A DNA stretch of 64,000 bases from Planococcus citri (taxonomy: Eukaryota > Arthropoda > Insecta > Hemiptera > Pseudococcidae), in assembly GCF_950023065.1 (NCBI RefSeq), contig NC_088677.1:60165469-60229468 (forward strand), in the 5' to 3' direction. Every line of letters begins with the position of its first letter. Position 1 is the stretch's first letter. The translations under genes and the position numbers were made by a program. Positions 1 through 11,530 of this stretch are shown piece by piece. The notes under the pieces are model-generated. The model was not told the origin of the DNA, did not search any database, and saw only the letters and a list, made by a program, of their open reading frames with translations.

Positions 1-1163
1 AAAAAAAAATGAAAATTCCAACACGAAATTAGTAATTTGCATGCTCGGCTATGCGACTAAAAAACACGAAAAAAAAAACAAACATCCGACAACGTCCGCA
101 GTCCGTATCCGTATCTCTAATTAGATTAATAGGTTAAATGGACGATACTAAAATAAATAGGTATTTTCTGGCGCGAATTGCGACGAAACAGGTCACCCCT
201 GTACAAGACAGGGTGGCTCGTATTACCGTATATATCAAATTAAAATAATATATCATTTACTCGATGGCGAATACGACGACGTATATATCTATACTATAAA
301 GGGTAACGAAACGTACAATAAAACAAAAACACAGCAGTAAAAAAAAAAACCTGCAAAATGAAAAAAAAACAACAACAGCAGCATCGACGACGTAAACCGT
401 AAAAACCCACCAAAGGCGAAAAAATCGCGTAAATTTCTCTCGCCTCTCTCGAATGTCAGCGTCGCATCGGATCAGTTTAAATATTCAAATATCGGATACC
501 ATCGTACGTCGTATAGGATACGATTGGTCGTTATAATCGAACTACGATCAATTATTTAATGTTTTTTGGATAAAAGGAAATTACACCGGAGCCGTCCGTC
601 GGTTCGGTTTGGTGGTTGTGAATGGAGGAGGGAGGGGGAAGGGGGTGACTGAAGCTGGGATGCCTGGTTTTGTCGTTAAATTTATATCATTCGGAGGAAA
701 AACCTAGTAGGTCAGGTTGCCCTTTGTTTGTTCTCTCGTTGGTAGGTATAATATGTGTTTCTGTGTCTGCTGCTATGTAGTATGTACTATGTGTCTGTAT
801 ACGTTACCTATTCGCAAATTGGTGTTTGTAAATGCGAGAAAATGTTTACCGCGCGATCGGTATCGTCGTCGTTATTTGTAAGGTTACCTATATATTTATC
901 GTCGAAGGCGACGAAACTTGGTTTACCTATGTTGGTGTGCGTGTGTCATTGCTGCCATGTCCCATGCCACGAGTTCTATTAGCATTGTATAATCGAAATA
1001 TTACAAAGCTCGACATACGCTTTATTAATATCCGGCCCTTTTAATTGTTTAGCTTACTACCATACCATACTTGGTTTCAACTTTGCTTATTTGCTCGTGT
1101 GCTTCTGTATAGATTTGCGTGTTCTTTCGCAAACACTGCGACGAGGTCGCTGATCTCTCTGCA
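1..1163. other. Gene-free, apparently single-copy DNA
   Basis: No exon-like block, long reading frame or repeat unit is visible. The stretch is A+T-rich with many CpG dinucleotides (for example around 840-920), short A runs, and a G-rich purine tract near 621-650. The small reading frames near 755-1044 show no family resemblance and are of a length expected by chance. Confidence 0.5.
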
Positions 1164-1651
1164 ATATATTGAAGGGTGGTTTTCCAAAACGCATTAAGTC
1201 CATTTTTTTCGAAATTGATTTTTTCGCGCCATTTGGTTAGTGACGTCAGGACACATCATCTGAGACGCATACCTACCTAAAATACCTATTTTATCCATGT
1301 TCTTTCCAGCTTTTTGTGAAATTGTTGAAATGCGCTTGATTTTCCAAAACGCATTAAGTCCATGTTTTTTAACACTTGTAGAATCGCTTGTTCCCATACG
1401 AACTGATTTTTAAAATTTTATAGTATGTTGTATATGTGCATCCTTAGGAAGTATCGCCACAGAAATTTTCAACCCCCTCCCCCCCATATTTACCCTTCAA
1501 AAATGACGTTTTCAGTTTTTTAACTTATTTTATGGTATTTAACAATGACGATTGCGAGGTACATTTTAGAAACACCTTTTTTGGACGTATTTTTGACCCA
1601 ATACCTTTTTCGAAATTTTTGCGGTGGTGCGCCATGTTAGGAAATTGGGAA

Positions 1652-1680
1652 ATGTGTGTGTGTGTGTGGGGGGGGGGGGT
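1652..1680. repeat. TG microsatellite running into a G tract
   Basis: An alternating TG run is followed directly by about ten G residues, inside the TIR element at 1164-2726. Confidence 0.85.
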
Positions 1681-1714
1681 GAAATGCGAATTTTGGGGAA
1701 AATGACTATCAACG

Positions 1715-2170
1715 AGTAGGGTGTCGTTTTCTTATGATTCAATATCGCTGAGCACGAATATGACGTTAGATTTTGTTTTACACCCCCACAGCCCCTCCGG
1801 AGCCCTCAGCCCCCACCTCAATTTTCACTATTTTGGGAATGAAGTTACTTTGATGACGTTGGTGTCATTGTCTTATAATTCGATACCACTGAGCATGAAT
1901 ATGGCGTCAAATTTTCTCCTACACTGAAACTGCCCCTCCGGAGCCCTCAGCCCCCTCCTGAATTTCTATTCATTTTTGAAATAAAGTTATGTACTTTGAT
2001 GAATTGTGGTGTCGTTTTCGTTGTTTTCTTATGATTCGATACTCACTTAGCCCTCTCCTAAATTTCCACCATTTTCAAAATTGAGCTGCTTTTACAACAT
2101 GGAATCTTTTTCATACGAATTTCGCGCTCAGCAGTATCGAATCACAAGAAAACGACATCAATATCAACGT
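1715..2170. repeat. Internal degenerate tandem repeat, ~140-nt unit, plus an inverted copy
   Basis: Three successive units share a GTGTCGTTTTCTTATGATTC-type start (1718, 1860, 2008). The first two also share the CACGAATATGACGT-type block and CCCCTCCGGAGCCCTCAGCC. A fourth partial copy lies in reverse orientation at about 2125-2165. The CACGAATATGACGT block recurs in the foldback element at 14111-14616, which links the two elements. Confidence 0.7.
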
Positions 2171-2726
2171 AATTCGAAAATATAAGGCAAAAACTTTCAA
2201 AAAATCACAATTCCTCAGAAGTGAAATACAAACATAATTTTTGATAAGAGGTTTTGAATTGAATGGTAATATGCAAGCTGGAAAGGAGAAAAGGCAGAAA
2301 AATGTACTTTTCGCGTGGTGTTTTTTTTAATTCTTCAATTTGTGCACTCGCGATTGAAAATAAACAGTAAGTAGTAGGAACCATTTTGTTGGAAATTGAT
2401 TTTCCTACAAGATGGTACTTTCATTTTATAATTATCTTATAGTTACCTCATAATTTTCCTGAATGAATGCTAATTTTCAACATAAAACGTCTAGTGGTTT
2501 TCCAAAACGCATTAAGTCCATGTTTTTCAACACTTGTTGAATCTCTTGTGCAACATTCAACTCAACACCGCGTGTTGGATCATATCAAGCTATACCTAAA
2601 CTTCAATGTTAGGTTGGTTGCATACTCAAAATAAGCCCTCTAATGAAATGGGAGTATGTTTTATGCTTTTTCTCGGAACTTACTTTTGGGACTTAATGCG
2701 TTTTGGAAAACCACCCTTCAATATAT

Positions 2727-3669
2727 AAGTATGTACGAGTAGGTATTCGTGGCGAATTATTATATTATTTACATTTTCTTTTATTCGTAATGTGTACTCG
2801 TACTTCGTACGTAAAGTTTGCATTGCGAATCTTATGATGTGATTTCAATTTGAATTTTGACGCGGATTCCAGCCTTCTTGATGGAAAAGTTCTCTCTCTG
2901 GCGTTTTTGTTTTTGCCAATTATTTCCATTGGTACCTAGTGTATCTCAACGTATACCTACCTATGTAAATTGTAACTCCATCGAGACTTACGATGAGAAT
3001 CATCTCAAATGTTTGCAGTAATATTGCTTCAGTTTCGTTTACGGTTTACTTACCAAATGTTACCTGAACAATTACTGCAGAAACGATATTGATTAACTTA
3101 AATTTACTGTCAATTAATACAAATTACCGTCAATTACCATCATTTACCAGCAATTACCGAACATTTAACATTAATTATTGTAAATAATATTTTAAAACTG
3201 AATGTATATTTTACTTACGTACTGTCTCCCCCCTCCCCCCCCCAAAAAAAAGAAAGCACCAATTTTTCTATTTTCTCTTCTTTTGGATGAACTTCAGGAA
3301 CTTGTTAAAAGAGAGAAATAGGAGAAATGGATCAAAATAATGAGATCATAACTTTTTCATGATCGAATTCTGCAGCTCTCCAAAAACATAACCAATAATT
3401 TAGCTCGAAAAGTAAAACATTTTTTTTTGTGTTTTTTTTATTGTTTTGAATTTTTGATAATAATTTAGGGTCATTGTGACTTTTAAAGAACTCGGATTAC
3501 AGAAAAAACAAGGGTGGTTTTTAAAAATTTAAATAAAAATAAAATAGAACATTTTGTATTTCACAACTGAATTTTTCTTCTCAGGGGTAATGTGAGGGTC
3601 AAAAAAGATCAAATCAAAACAAGTGAGCCTGACAAAAGAGTTCCTTGGATTGTATGATTTGGATTCAGT

Positions 3670-3700
<31 letters not shown>

Positions 3701-3730
3701 AATATCAACTGTTGAGATACACCGTAACTT
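2727..3730. other. Gene-free stretch with simple repeats
   Basis: No coding signal is seen. It contains an imperfect AATTACCGTC/AATTACCATC short tandem repeat at about 3095-3170, a C tract followed by an A tract at 3226-3251, and a TTG microsatellite at 3671-3700. Confidence 0.55.
3671..3700. repeat. (TTG)10 microsatellite
   Basis: Ten uninterrupted TTG units lie about 30 nt outside the left end of the TIR element that starts at 3731. Confidence 0.95.
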
Positions 3731-4404
3731 GAGTACCTTAGAGTCAAACCCAGAATTCTCCAAATTTTTCAAAAATGAGGTTATGATCGTTTTGGGTACA
3801 GTTAGTAGGTACGCATCGATTGCCATTCTCCGTTTTTACCTATCTGACACAATGACGTAGTCAGGGGGGTCCAAAGTATCGGGTCAGAGTCAAATTCCGA
3901 AAAATGTCCAAAATTTTCAAAAATGAGATTATGGTCGTTTTGGGTACAGTTAGTAGGTACGCATCAATTGCCATTCAACATTTTACCCCATTCGATACCA
4001 TGATGGTTAGGGGGTCCGAAGTCCCGGGTTCAAGTCAAACTTTGAAAAAAATACTTCAAAAAAAAAATTTTTTTCATTCTAGTCGACTATAAACAACCTT
4101 GAGATACTTTCAACAGACTTGAATCTAGAATTATCCCTCATTTTATCATGCATTTTCGTGTATTTTCGATATTTTTTACAGACTTGGAGTCAAAACCAGA
4201 ATTCTCCAAAATGGTATCGTGAATTACTGCTATGGAAAGACTTGAAAAAATTTTTTTTTTTTGTCAATTCGATTGTTACCCGAAGCACTATATATAGGCG
4301 AGATCAGAAACCTGCTACTACTGATTCCCACCTTTCATCAGTTTTTTGCGTTTTTCTCAAAAGGATGAAAAGTGGAGAATTCTGGGTTTGACTCTAAGGT
4401 ACTC
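3731..4404. mobile_element. Non-autonomous TIR element, 674 nt, 31-nt perfect ends
   Basis: Positions 3731-3761 (starting GAGTACCTTAGAGTCAAACC) are the perfect reverse complement of 4374-4404. A diverged copy of the end motif lies inside at about 4181-4210. A block of about 75 nt at 3761-3836 is repeated directly at 3909-3980 (sharing TCGTTTTGGGTACAGTTAGT). No transposase is encoded. No clear target-site duplication is seen, so the exact insertion boundary could be a few bases further out. Confidence 0.78.
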
Positions 4405-4919
4405 ATTGTGAGTAAAATTAATCGAAAAAAGTCGTCGAGTTAATGAAGAAAAAATCATCGATGTAGACAACATTAAAATTTTTTCGAATTCAATGTTCGT
4501 TTAATTTAATTGGAGGATCACTTTGAAAAATCGTTAATATCAAAATCAACAAATAGCACGTGAATGTTTTTAGGTTTACTTATTCGATAAAAATTGAAAA
4601 AATTTTCTATTTACCAAATAAAAATATTAAAACATCGCACCCATCAGCATTTTACTGTTTGAAAAATTGTCTGGAATGGAAAATAGAAAAAAATAGTAAA
4701 TTTACAATGCCTCGGGGAGGCTGGGAATCCTAAAAACAAAAAGGTCATATTCGTAATTCAACACATTTGAAAACGTTGAGATATGTTCCACGTGTTTTCA
4801 TTTTTTTTTCATCTTATACTCCGAATAATTCGAGGAGCGGTGTCCCTTTTCGACGAGAAAGCCTATTTAAAAAGTGCAACATCTCAAATTAACGTGAAAA
4901 AATCCATAATTTTGAGTCA
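4405..4919. other. A+T-rich DNA, nothing recognised
   Basis: No reading frame, inverted repeat or tandem repeat of note is visible. Confidence 0.5.
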
Positions 4920-5880
4920 AAATTGTCCTCGGTCAACATGAAAAATGCAGTTTAGTTCTGCCTTCAAATCGCTATCGTAAGCAAACCGTAGTATTTGAAA
5001 GATGTTAATAAAATTGCATAACCAGTTTGCCGTAAATACGCGATTTCAATCGCCATGACTTTTTCAATCATCATCATTCGCGCTCCAAACTGTAAAAGTG
5101 GGGGGAGGGGTCGGTAATTTCGCGCATTTGCGATTTCTTGCAAAAATTCAGAATTTTGAAGGCTCATATTATTGTCTTAAGATTGGTTGAACTTGGAACG
5201 AATATGTTTGCGAAATTTTAAAGAAAATAAATACCTATGTAGAAAATTTAAAATCAGCAATTTTTTAAAGTTCAAAAACCTCGAACCTAAACTTTTGGGA
5301 AGAAATCTAAACTTTTCATGAAAATTACCAAAGTTGAAAACTGTTACTGATATTTAAACAGTTGAACAAAATTAAAATCAAGACTCAAAACTTTTCTTTA
5401 GTTTCTTCTTCATCATTCAAATTTACAAGATGGGATCTCATTCTTAGGAAAGGGAACAAAGACGCCAAATTTTTTTTTGAAAATTTTCAATTTCTGAATC
5501 TGAATTATTTCAAATTATTGTTTTATGAAAGGAATCCTTTCTCAGATAATTTCAAACAAAGTTGTCTCCTTTTCAAAGTTGAAAGGAATTATTTTATGAA
5601 AAAAAAAATGAAAGTTATTTTGCTCAAAATTTTAAAAACTGTACTTTTTAAGAACAACAGAAGAAGATTTCCTCGAATAAGGGGGTATTTAAAATTAATT
5701 CTGATGCAAAAAATCGAGCATTTTGCATGCTACTTTCATTTTTTGATTTTTTTAAGAGAGCAGGATTTCGGCACCATTTTTTCAAACGAGGAAATGAAAA
5801 ATAGGGAAATGTTTTCTAATAAAATTCAACCATTTTTGGTGTTGAGGTGGGGGGGGGGATAAAAAAGCAAAAAATTTCAA
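4920..5880. repeat. Dispersed repeat family A, copy 1
   Basis: A 34-nt block at 5003-5036 (GTTAATAAAATTGCATAACC and its continuation) recurs at 55243-55276 and, reverse-complemented, at 60520-60553. Weaker similarity to the first of these continues downstream, e.g. the AAGATTGGTTGAACTTG-type segment near 5180 and 55497. A reading frame at 5362-5862 (166 codons) is rich in Lys, Phe, Asn and Ile, has no recognisable motif, and is most likely a chance frame in A-rich repeat DNA. A G tract closes the segment at about 5850-5859. Confidence 0.5.
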
Positions 5881-7862
5881 ATAAGGAGCAAAACCAATCC
5901 TTGAAATGTTCAGTATTGCTAGGATATTTGATTAAAATTTAATTTAAAAATAATTTCAAAATTCATGAGGTACCTGTAGTGCATTAATTTTTATAATTTT
6001 GAAGGCCAATGCGTTTGAATGTTGCATTTATTTTTCATCCGGCTCCCTTGAATACCCTCTTCCTCCCTTCCTTTCCTTCTTCAAGCTTTTTAACTAGGTC
6101 ATGGTCACACTACAAAAAAATTATGACATGTTACGTGTCGTTCATAAATTTTTAAAATCAACCTCATTTTTTGGATGCAATCTCTCAGTGCTCCTTTAAT
6201 GTGCTCCTATAATTCTGACAAAAACTTGAAGAACCTACGAAAATGTTATCTGTGATGTCAATCTTCACTGATCGGAGGTGGTTTACCCCTCCCCTCCGCA
6301 CTCACAATTTGAAAAAAAGTGAGCAAGTGGAGAGAGACGCTCAGTGGCCAGATTCAAAAAAATAAATCGTAGTTTTCATTATTTCACCATTCTGAATAAT
6401 AACTCTCGTGAGTCATAATTATTATTTCTCTTCAGAATTAATCTCGAATCGTTGCAATGATACTATCTATAGCATTTAATAATATTTCAACAAAAGCTAT
6501 AAATCCAGCTGCTGGCAAAAAAAAAAAAAAAATGATGGCAATTTTCCACATCATTCGAAGCTCTTCCACTCATCCACGTATTGGGCATTTGGCAATAAAA
6601 TCGAATCAATTTTGATTCATAATTGACGTAATTTTTCGCCATTTTTCAAGCCATTCTACCCGTCTAACTTTTCATTAAAATGACTACACGAGCAAAAAAA
6701 AAACAGCCTGTATAATGGGCTAGGTATTTTATCGCGTGATATGTTGCCTTGCAGGGTACGAAAAAAAATACCTATCGTATGTACATATACTCGAAACGAA
6801 CATCGCGTATACCGATGGGATTTCGTATTGTCATTTCGTCGCTCGTCGCGTCGTCGGTGCTTCCATATAGGTTTAGGTAGGTATATAGCTCGTACTGCGT
6901 AGAATTAAAACCAGAGAGTAGAAAATCAGCTCGACGTAGTCAGCGAGGGCAAATGTTGGCAAGTGTATGTTCTTCTACCTACATAGACCTACGTGTAGAG
7001 CTGCCATATACCGAGGAGTATTTTTTATTTCCATTCTGGCGCGATGACGTTTTAAAAAATATCGACACTTATTTTTACTCGTGCACCTTTTGGGAATTGA
7101 GCGCGAGAAAAATGAGTTGGTAATATTTTTTGCGACTTTATTTTCTATTTTTTTTTTATTGGCTATCGTATTCATAATGATGTTTTAATTTTCGACGGAT
7201 TTTATTCAGATTTACGTGGCCGTGGGGGGTTTGACGTCGAAAAAAAAAGACCCCTATTTGATGATACCTTTATCTACATACGTGTGTATGTGATTTAAAA
7301 TTGGCTATCTTTATACCTACATCCTGCGTCAAATTAATTGACGAAAAGACAGTTACCAGACGAATGATTAAGTGTGATTTTTTTTATTCAACTCGATGCC
7401 AGTTTTTTTTTCATTTTTAAATTCAGCTATATATAGGTATAATTTAATTTACATAGCTTCGTTCGAGCTTCGAATACCGCAGAATGTAGATGAGAAGCGG
7501 ATTTTTTACATCATGATGTTGTAGACCTCTGCGTCGTAAATTTTTCCAGTTGATGGAACACATCGTTCGCGTTGTCGTCGACGATGAACAAAAAAAAATG
7601 CTAATTGATCGCTAAATTACCTCGCCAATATTTGCAGTAATTGATACTCAGCTATTCTCATTTCAATTTTCATCAAATTATCCGCGTTCGTATTCTTTGC
7701 AGGCTTTTCAATGCTTCAATCAACCACAACGCTGAAAAAAAGAATCATCGTTTATAACGAATTCACCCTCTAAAGCAGCGATTCTGAAAATGTGGAAATA
7801 CATTTGTGAAAAATAATGTCCTACAATATTTCAAGAATATTAAGCTTACTCGAATGAAATAT
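5881..7862. other. Gene-free, partly CpG-rich DNA
   Basis: The first part is A+T-rich and probably repeat-derived, with an A tract at about 6518-6532. From about 6700 onward it becomes CpG-rich, apparently single-copy sequence with scattered TACCTA motifs. No exon with splice signals or coding bias is recognised. Confidence 0.45.
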
Positions 7863-8250
7863 TAGGGTGGTTCAAGGAGGAGGAAAATGCTGGAGGATTT
7901 TGACCAAACTCAGTATAGAGATCTTTATTTTGAGTTGAAAGTTATTCAGAAAAAATTTCTCTTCAGGAAGTGTCTCTGGAGGGGAGATATATCGAACCTC
8001 AAAGATGGAGAATTTTCGAAAAAAATCGTGGGTGTTTCGCTCCAGCACATGTCCAGCCTGTTCATATAAAAAAAAAAAATCATCCAATTCTATATCCAAA
8101 AGATATGGAAATATTTCAAACTTTTCGTTGGCATGGACAGTGGTCCCAATTTTTTCTACTTCTTGTCGAGGTTATGCAGAAGCAAAGGGCACAGGGTAAC
8201 CACAACCCATGCTACAACACAAGGATGAAAAAAATATCGTACATTTAACC
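7863..8250. repeat. Dispersed repeat family B, copy 1
   Basis: The segment from about 7910 to 8075 aligns by eye with 55975-56110. Shared blocks include TTTTGAGTTGAAAGTT, a GGAGATAT...CCTCAAAGA stretch, and GAATTTTCGAAAAAAA, in the same order and spacing. Three overlapping short reading frames here are not conserved as proteins between the copies. Confidence 0.6.
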
Positions 8251-10382
8251 CAAACAGCCCCCCTCTCTTCCTCCAAATCACCTCGGTCGAGCTATATGAT
8301 TATGTATAAACAAGGCGGACGAACCTCATTGCGCCAATGACTCGTTGAACGAGCAAGAAGCCATCACGAAAAACGAATTTCTCGTCTTGGTAATTCCTTT
8401 TCACAGATAATCGCGTTCAACGTACCATATTCAAACTCCATTACCTATAGACGCGTCATTACACCTATTTAACTCGTCGAGTCAGCATTTCTCAAAGGTC
8501 TCTTTTACCTTCGGAGTGTTTATTTTGCAGATAGCAGCGCCATTGCCGGCGGGAAAAAGCTCGGTGTAATAAAAAAATAGAAAAAAAACGCGGGGGTCAT
8601 TTTCTATTATATAACTTTAAAAAAACGTATACTACAAAAATAGATCAATATGAGAGAGCACACGATAATAACGACCGTATCTTTTTAGTATTATGTAGTC
8701 CAGAAAATGTGTAGTGTACGTTGGAATATTACGCACTTCCTCCTGCACTCCTCGAGCTTTCTCCTTTTCTCTCTCTTATTGAGTACACGTCGTAAAAATA
8801 CAGCTTGATAAAAAATAATAAAGAGGGTTTTTAGCTGCAAGCGAGGCAAAAATTGCTCTTTTTTTCGATAACCTTTTCGAATGTTTTTCAAATCTACTGG
8901 CCCATATCCACGTACCATATACCTACCTGAGAGTACACGTGAGTATACCCGTGAAAATTTTTACTTTATCAACAATCGAAGATTTTTCCCTTTCTGGAGA
9001 CATTAATATTCCATTCTTCGTTAATGACGACGAGCTACTTTTCATATTTATACAGACTAGAAAGATGTCAAAATTATTATCTACCTTGTGTAATTCTCGA
9101 CGCAAAATATAAACCCAAGTTGATGATCTTTTAGCGTCGGTACGTTATATTGTGTGTTTACTCAATTATCTATCTACGAAGCTGCGAGCAAGGAGGAAGG
9201 CGTACTGTGTCTTATATTCGTATTAGTATAGATATAGTACGTATGTGATGTACTGTGTGCACGCTGTTACTCAACTCATCCCTTCTCTGTACCCCTGGCC
9301 TTTTCAAAACCGTAATCCTGGTTTGGTGCAATTAATGTGCCATAATATACCACCACATGACGACAATGATGCCGCAGCGAAAATCAACTGGTACGTAACT
9401 TAACTACGTATGCTCTAGTTTGCGGTTAATTTGAACCTTTATTTTCATTAGACAATTTAATGCGTCGCGTCGGTCGGGTTTCTTCGTTTGGTAGGTATAG
9501 ATATAATTTTTCATCGTTTATGCCGAAACAAAAGGTTGTAAGAATAATTAAATCATTGTGTTAGATAAAGCGCGTTATTGCTTTTAAAGATTTTTTTTCA
9601 TACTGCGATTAGTGATGATCCACGTACGAGGTTGGTAATTCGCTGGTAGGTCATTAGAGGTGAAACCGAATAGAAAAAGTATGGGGGCTTTTGTTTTAAA
9701 ATTTTGAATTTTTCCCCCTTCATAGACAACACATATCATGTATTTTGGATAAAAAATTGAAATTCTGAAAATTTAAGCTTAAAAGATAAATTTCAACCCC
9801 ATGCCTTGAAGGCCCTCTCAATTTGTTTATGGAAATTATTTATTTTAACGCGAGTCCTGTCAAAATGTGAAAAAAATTGTTTATCAATCCATGAAAAGTT
9901 TAGAAAAGCTCTAACTGTAGTCTTTACTTGAATTATCAGTGAACAAGCTCGAAGAAACTCCCATCAATGGTGTGAATTTTGCAACATTCTAAAATTTTGA
10001 GGGCTCATAGCAAAATGAATTTTTTTCATGTTTTCAGCATAATTTAAATTTTGAAAAATCCGATTAGTTTGGACATGAATTTCAGCTCGATGGGTTGCCC
10101 GAAAAATGGGCCAAGAGTTCCCAAAATGGCGCAATTCACTTATTAAATACATAAAAATTACGAAACGTGCAAAAATTGAAAAATTTAGTTTAAGTTCAGG
10201 TCAAATAGTGTAAACTGGACGTCTAGTTTATGGCTAAGTAAAAAAATTCCCTCCGAAATAGACCATTTTAGGCCGGAAAAATTTTGGAAAAATCAGTTTC
10301 ATGCATTTATAAAGGTCCTGCGCCTGCATGAGAAATGTATCCCTATTTCTGAAGGTGAGACTATAAAGAAAACATGAGTCCA
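8251..10382. other. Gene-free DNA
   Basis: Positions 8280-9660 are CpG-containing and apparently single-copy; 9680-10380 are A+T-rich and look like old repeat. An acceptor-like TTTATTTTGCAG lies at 8519-8530 in front of a short G+C-richer segment, but no convincing donor closes an exon. Confidence 0.45.
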
Positions 10383-10899
10383 CACAGACGGATCAACGAC
10401 ATTGAAAGGCTAGACTGGAATACAGACGACCTTAGGAGTCCAAACGATCAGGTCAATGACCTTGATAAGCCAGGTAGGCAGACATACGACTTCAGGAAGC
10501 CACACTAGTGGTTCAATGACCTTGAGAGGCCAGTTAGGTGATTCAATGACCTTGAGAAACAAGACAGGCAGACAAACCAAACGACCTTGGAAAGCCATAT
10601 TGAAGGGCCAATGACCTTGATGGGCTAGACAGGACAGTCGACCATTTATAAGCCATACTAACATGTCAATGACCTTGATGAGCTAGATAGATGGACAGAC
10701 AGGCAAGCAGACGGTCTTGTAAAGCTAGGCAGGTAGGTCAATGACCTCAAAAGTTCAGACACCTGGGTCAATGAACTTAAGAGAACTGAAATCCATACAG
10801 AAATCCTTGGACAGCCAGACAGGTAGGTCAATGACACTGAAAGTCATGGGCCAATGACCTTAAGAGACCTGACAGCCATAACGACGGCCTTAAGATGCC

Positions 10900-10930
<31 letters not shown>

Positions 10931-11125
10931 TGGCCTTGGGAAGCTAGACAGGCAGACAGACAACTTTTGGAAGCTGGAACGGTAGATCAGTAACATAGCA
11001 AGTCCAAGAATCACAAGTCAATAACCTTAAGAGAACAGACAGACAGGCAGACAGAAGACCTTGGAAAGCTAGACAGGTAGGTTAATGACCTTGAGAGTCC
11101 AGACAGACGGGTCAATGACCGCAAG
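10383..11125. repeat. Degenerate minisatellite with GACA and GGTCAATGACCTTGA motifs
   Basis: Imperfect repeats of a roughly 30-40-nt unit built from GGTCAATGACCTTGAGAGGC-like and CCAGACAGGCAGACAGA-like parts fill about 740 nt. A pure CAGA microsatellite sits inside (about 10899-10929). The GGTCAATGACC part is nearly self-complementary. The array ends where the dispersed repeat at 11140 begins. Confidence 0.85.
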
Positions 11126-11139
11126 AGGCCAAGTGAACC

Positions 11140-11530
11140 TTTCTGAAGCTTCCAGCAATTTTACAATTATTCTTTCCAGAAATTTCAAATCACTCTGGAA
11201 AGACCAACAATGAACCTCAGGACGTATAACTTTGGCTGGCGTTTATGGGGCACCCTATTCACCGTTTTAGATTGGTAATTTCATTTTTTTAATCATTTTC
11301 TGGAATTTACAAATTGGTTAAAAATTTACTTTTCAAAATGGCATTCCTGAGATTTCACGGTCACCACCTAAAACGATAGAGAGGGTGTTCAATAAATAAA
11401 TATCAGCCAAATTTATTATAGGTGCTCATGTTGATTTTTGGCTCTTCCAGAGCGATTTGAAATTTAAAGAGATGTTGGTTGAGAGTTGAATAATTGAAGG
11501 AATTATTTTTGACGTTTTTTTATTTTGCTC
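11140..11530. repeat. Dispersed repeat family C, copy 1
   Basis: The order of blocks (TTTTCTGGAATTTACAAATTGG, then a short A+T-rich stretch, then GAGAGGGTGTTCAATAA, then TTTTTGGCTCTTCCAGA) is matched at 52060-52215 and partly again at 52372-52520. It is therefore a mobile or once-mobile sequence, with no coding capacity visible. Confidence 0.6.

Larger units (their letters stand above)
1164..2726. mobile_element. Non-autonomous TIR DNA transposon, about 1.56 kb
   Basis: Positions 1164-1201 are the exact reverse complement of 2689-2726 (38 nt). The outer ATATAT on both sides could be a target-site duplication, leaving inverted repeats of about 32 nt that begin TGAAGGGTGGTTTTCCAAAA. Two further direct copies of the end motif, with about 25 nt of shared flank, lie inside at 1340-1395 and 2499-2553. 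The interior holds no transposase-like reading frame, only a locally duplicated sequence (1715-2080), so this is a MITE-like derivative that would depend on a transposase elsewhere. The superfamily cannot be assigned from the ends alone. Confidence 0.8.

Noticed and set aside
5362..5862. 166-codon plus-strand gene
   Set aside because: Composition is that of A/T-rich repeat DNA (Lys, Phe, Asn, Ile), there is no motif, and it lies in a dispersed repeat.
8519..8562. Exon after TTTATTTTGCAG
   Set aside because: The acceptor is acceptable but no good donor follows within a sensible distance.
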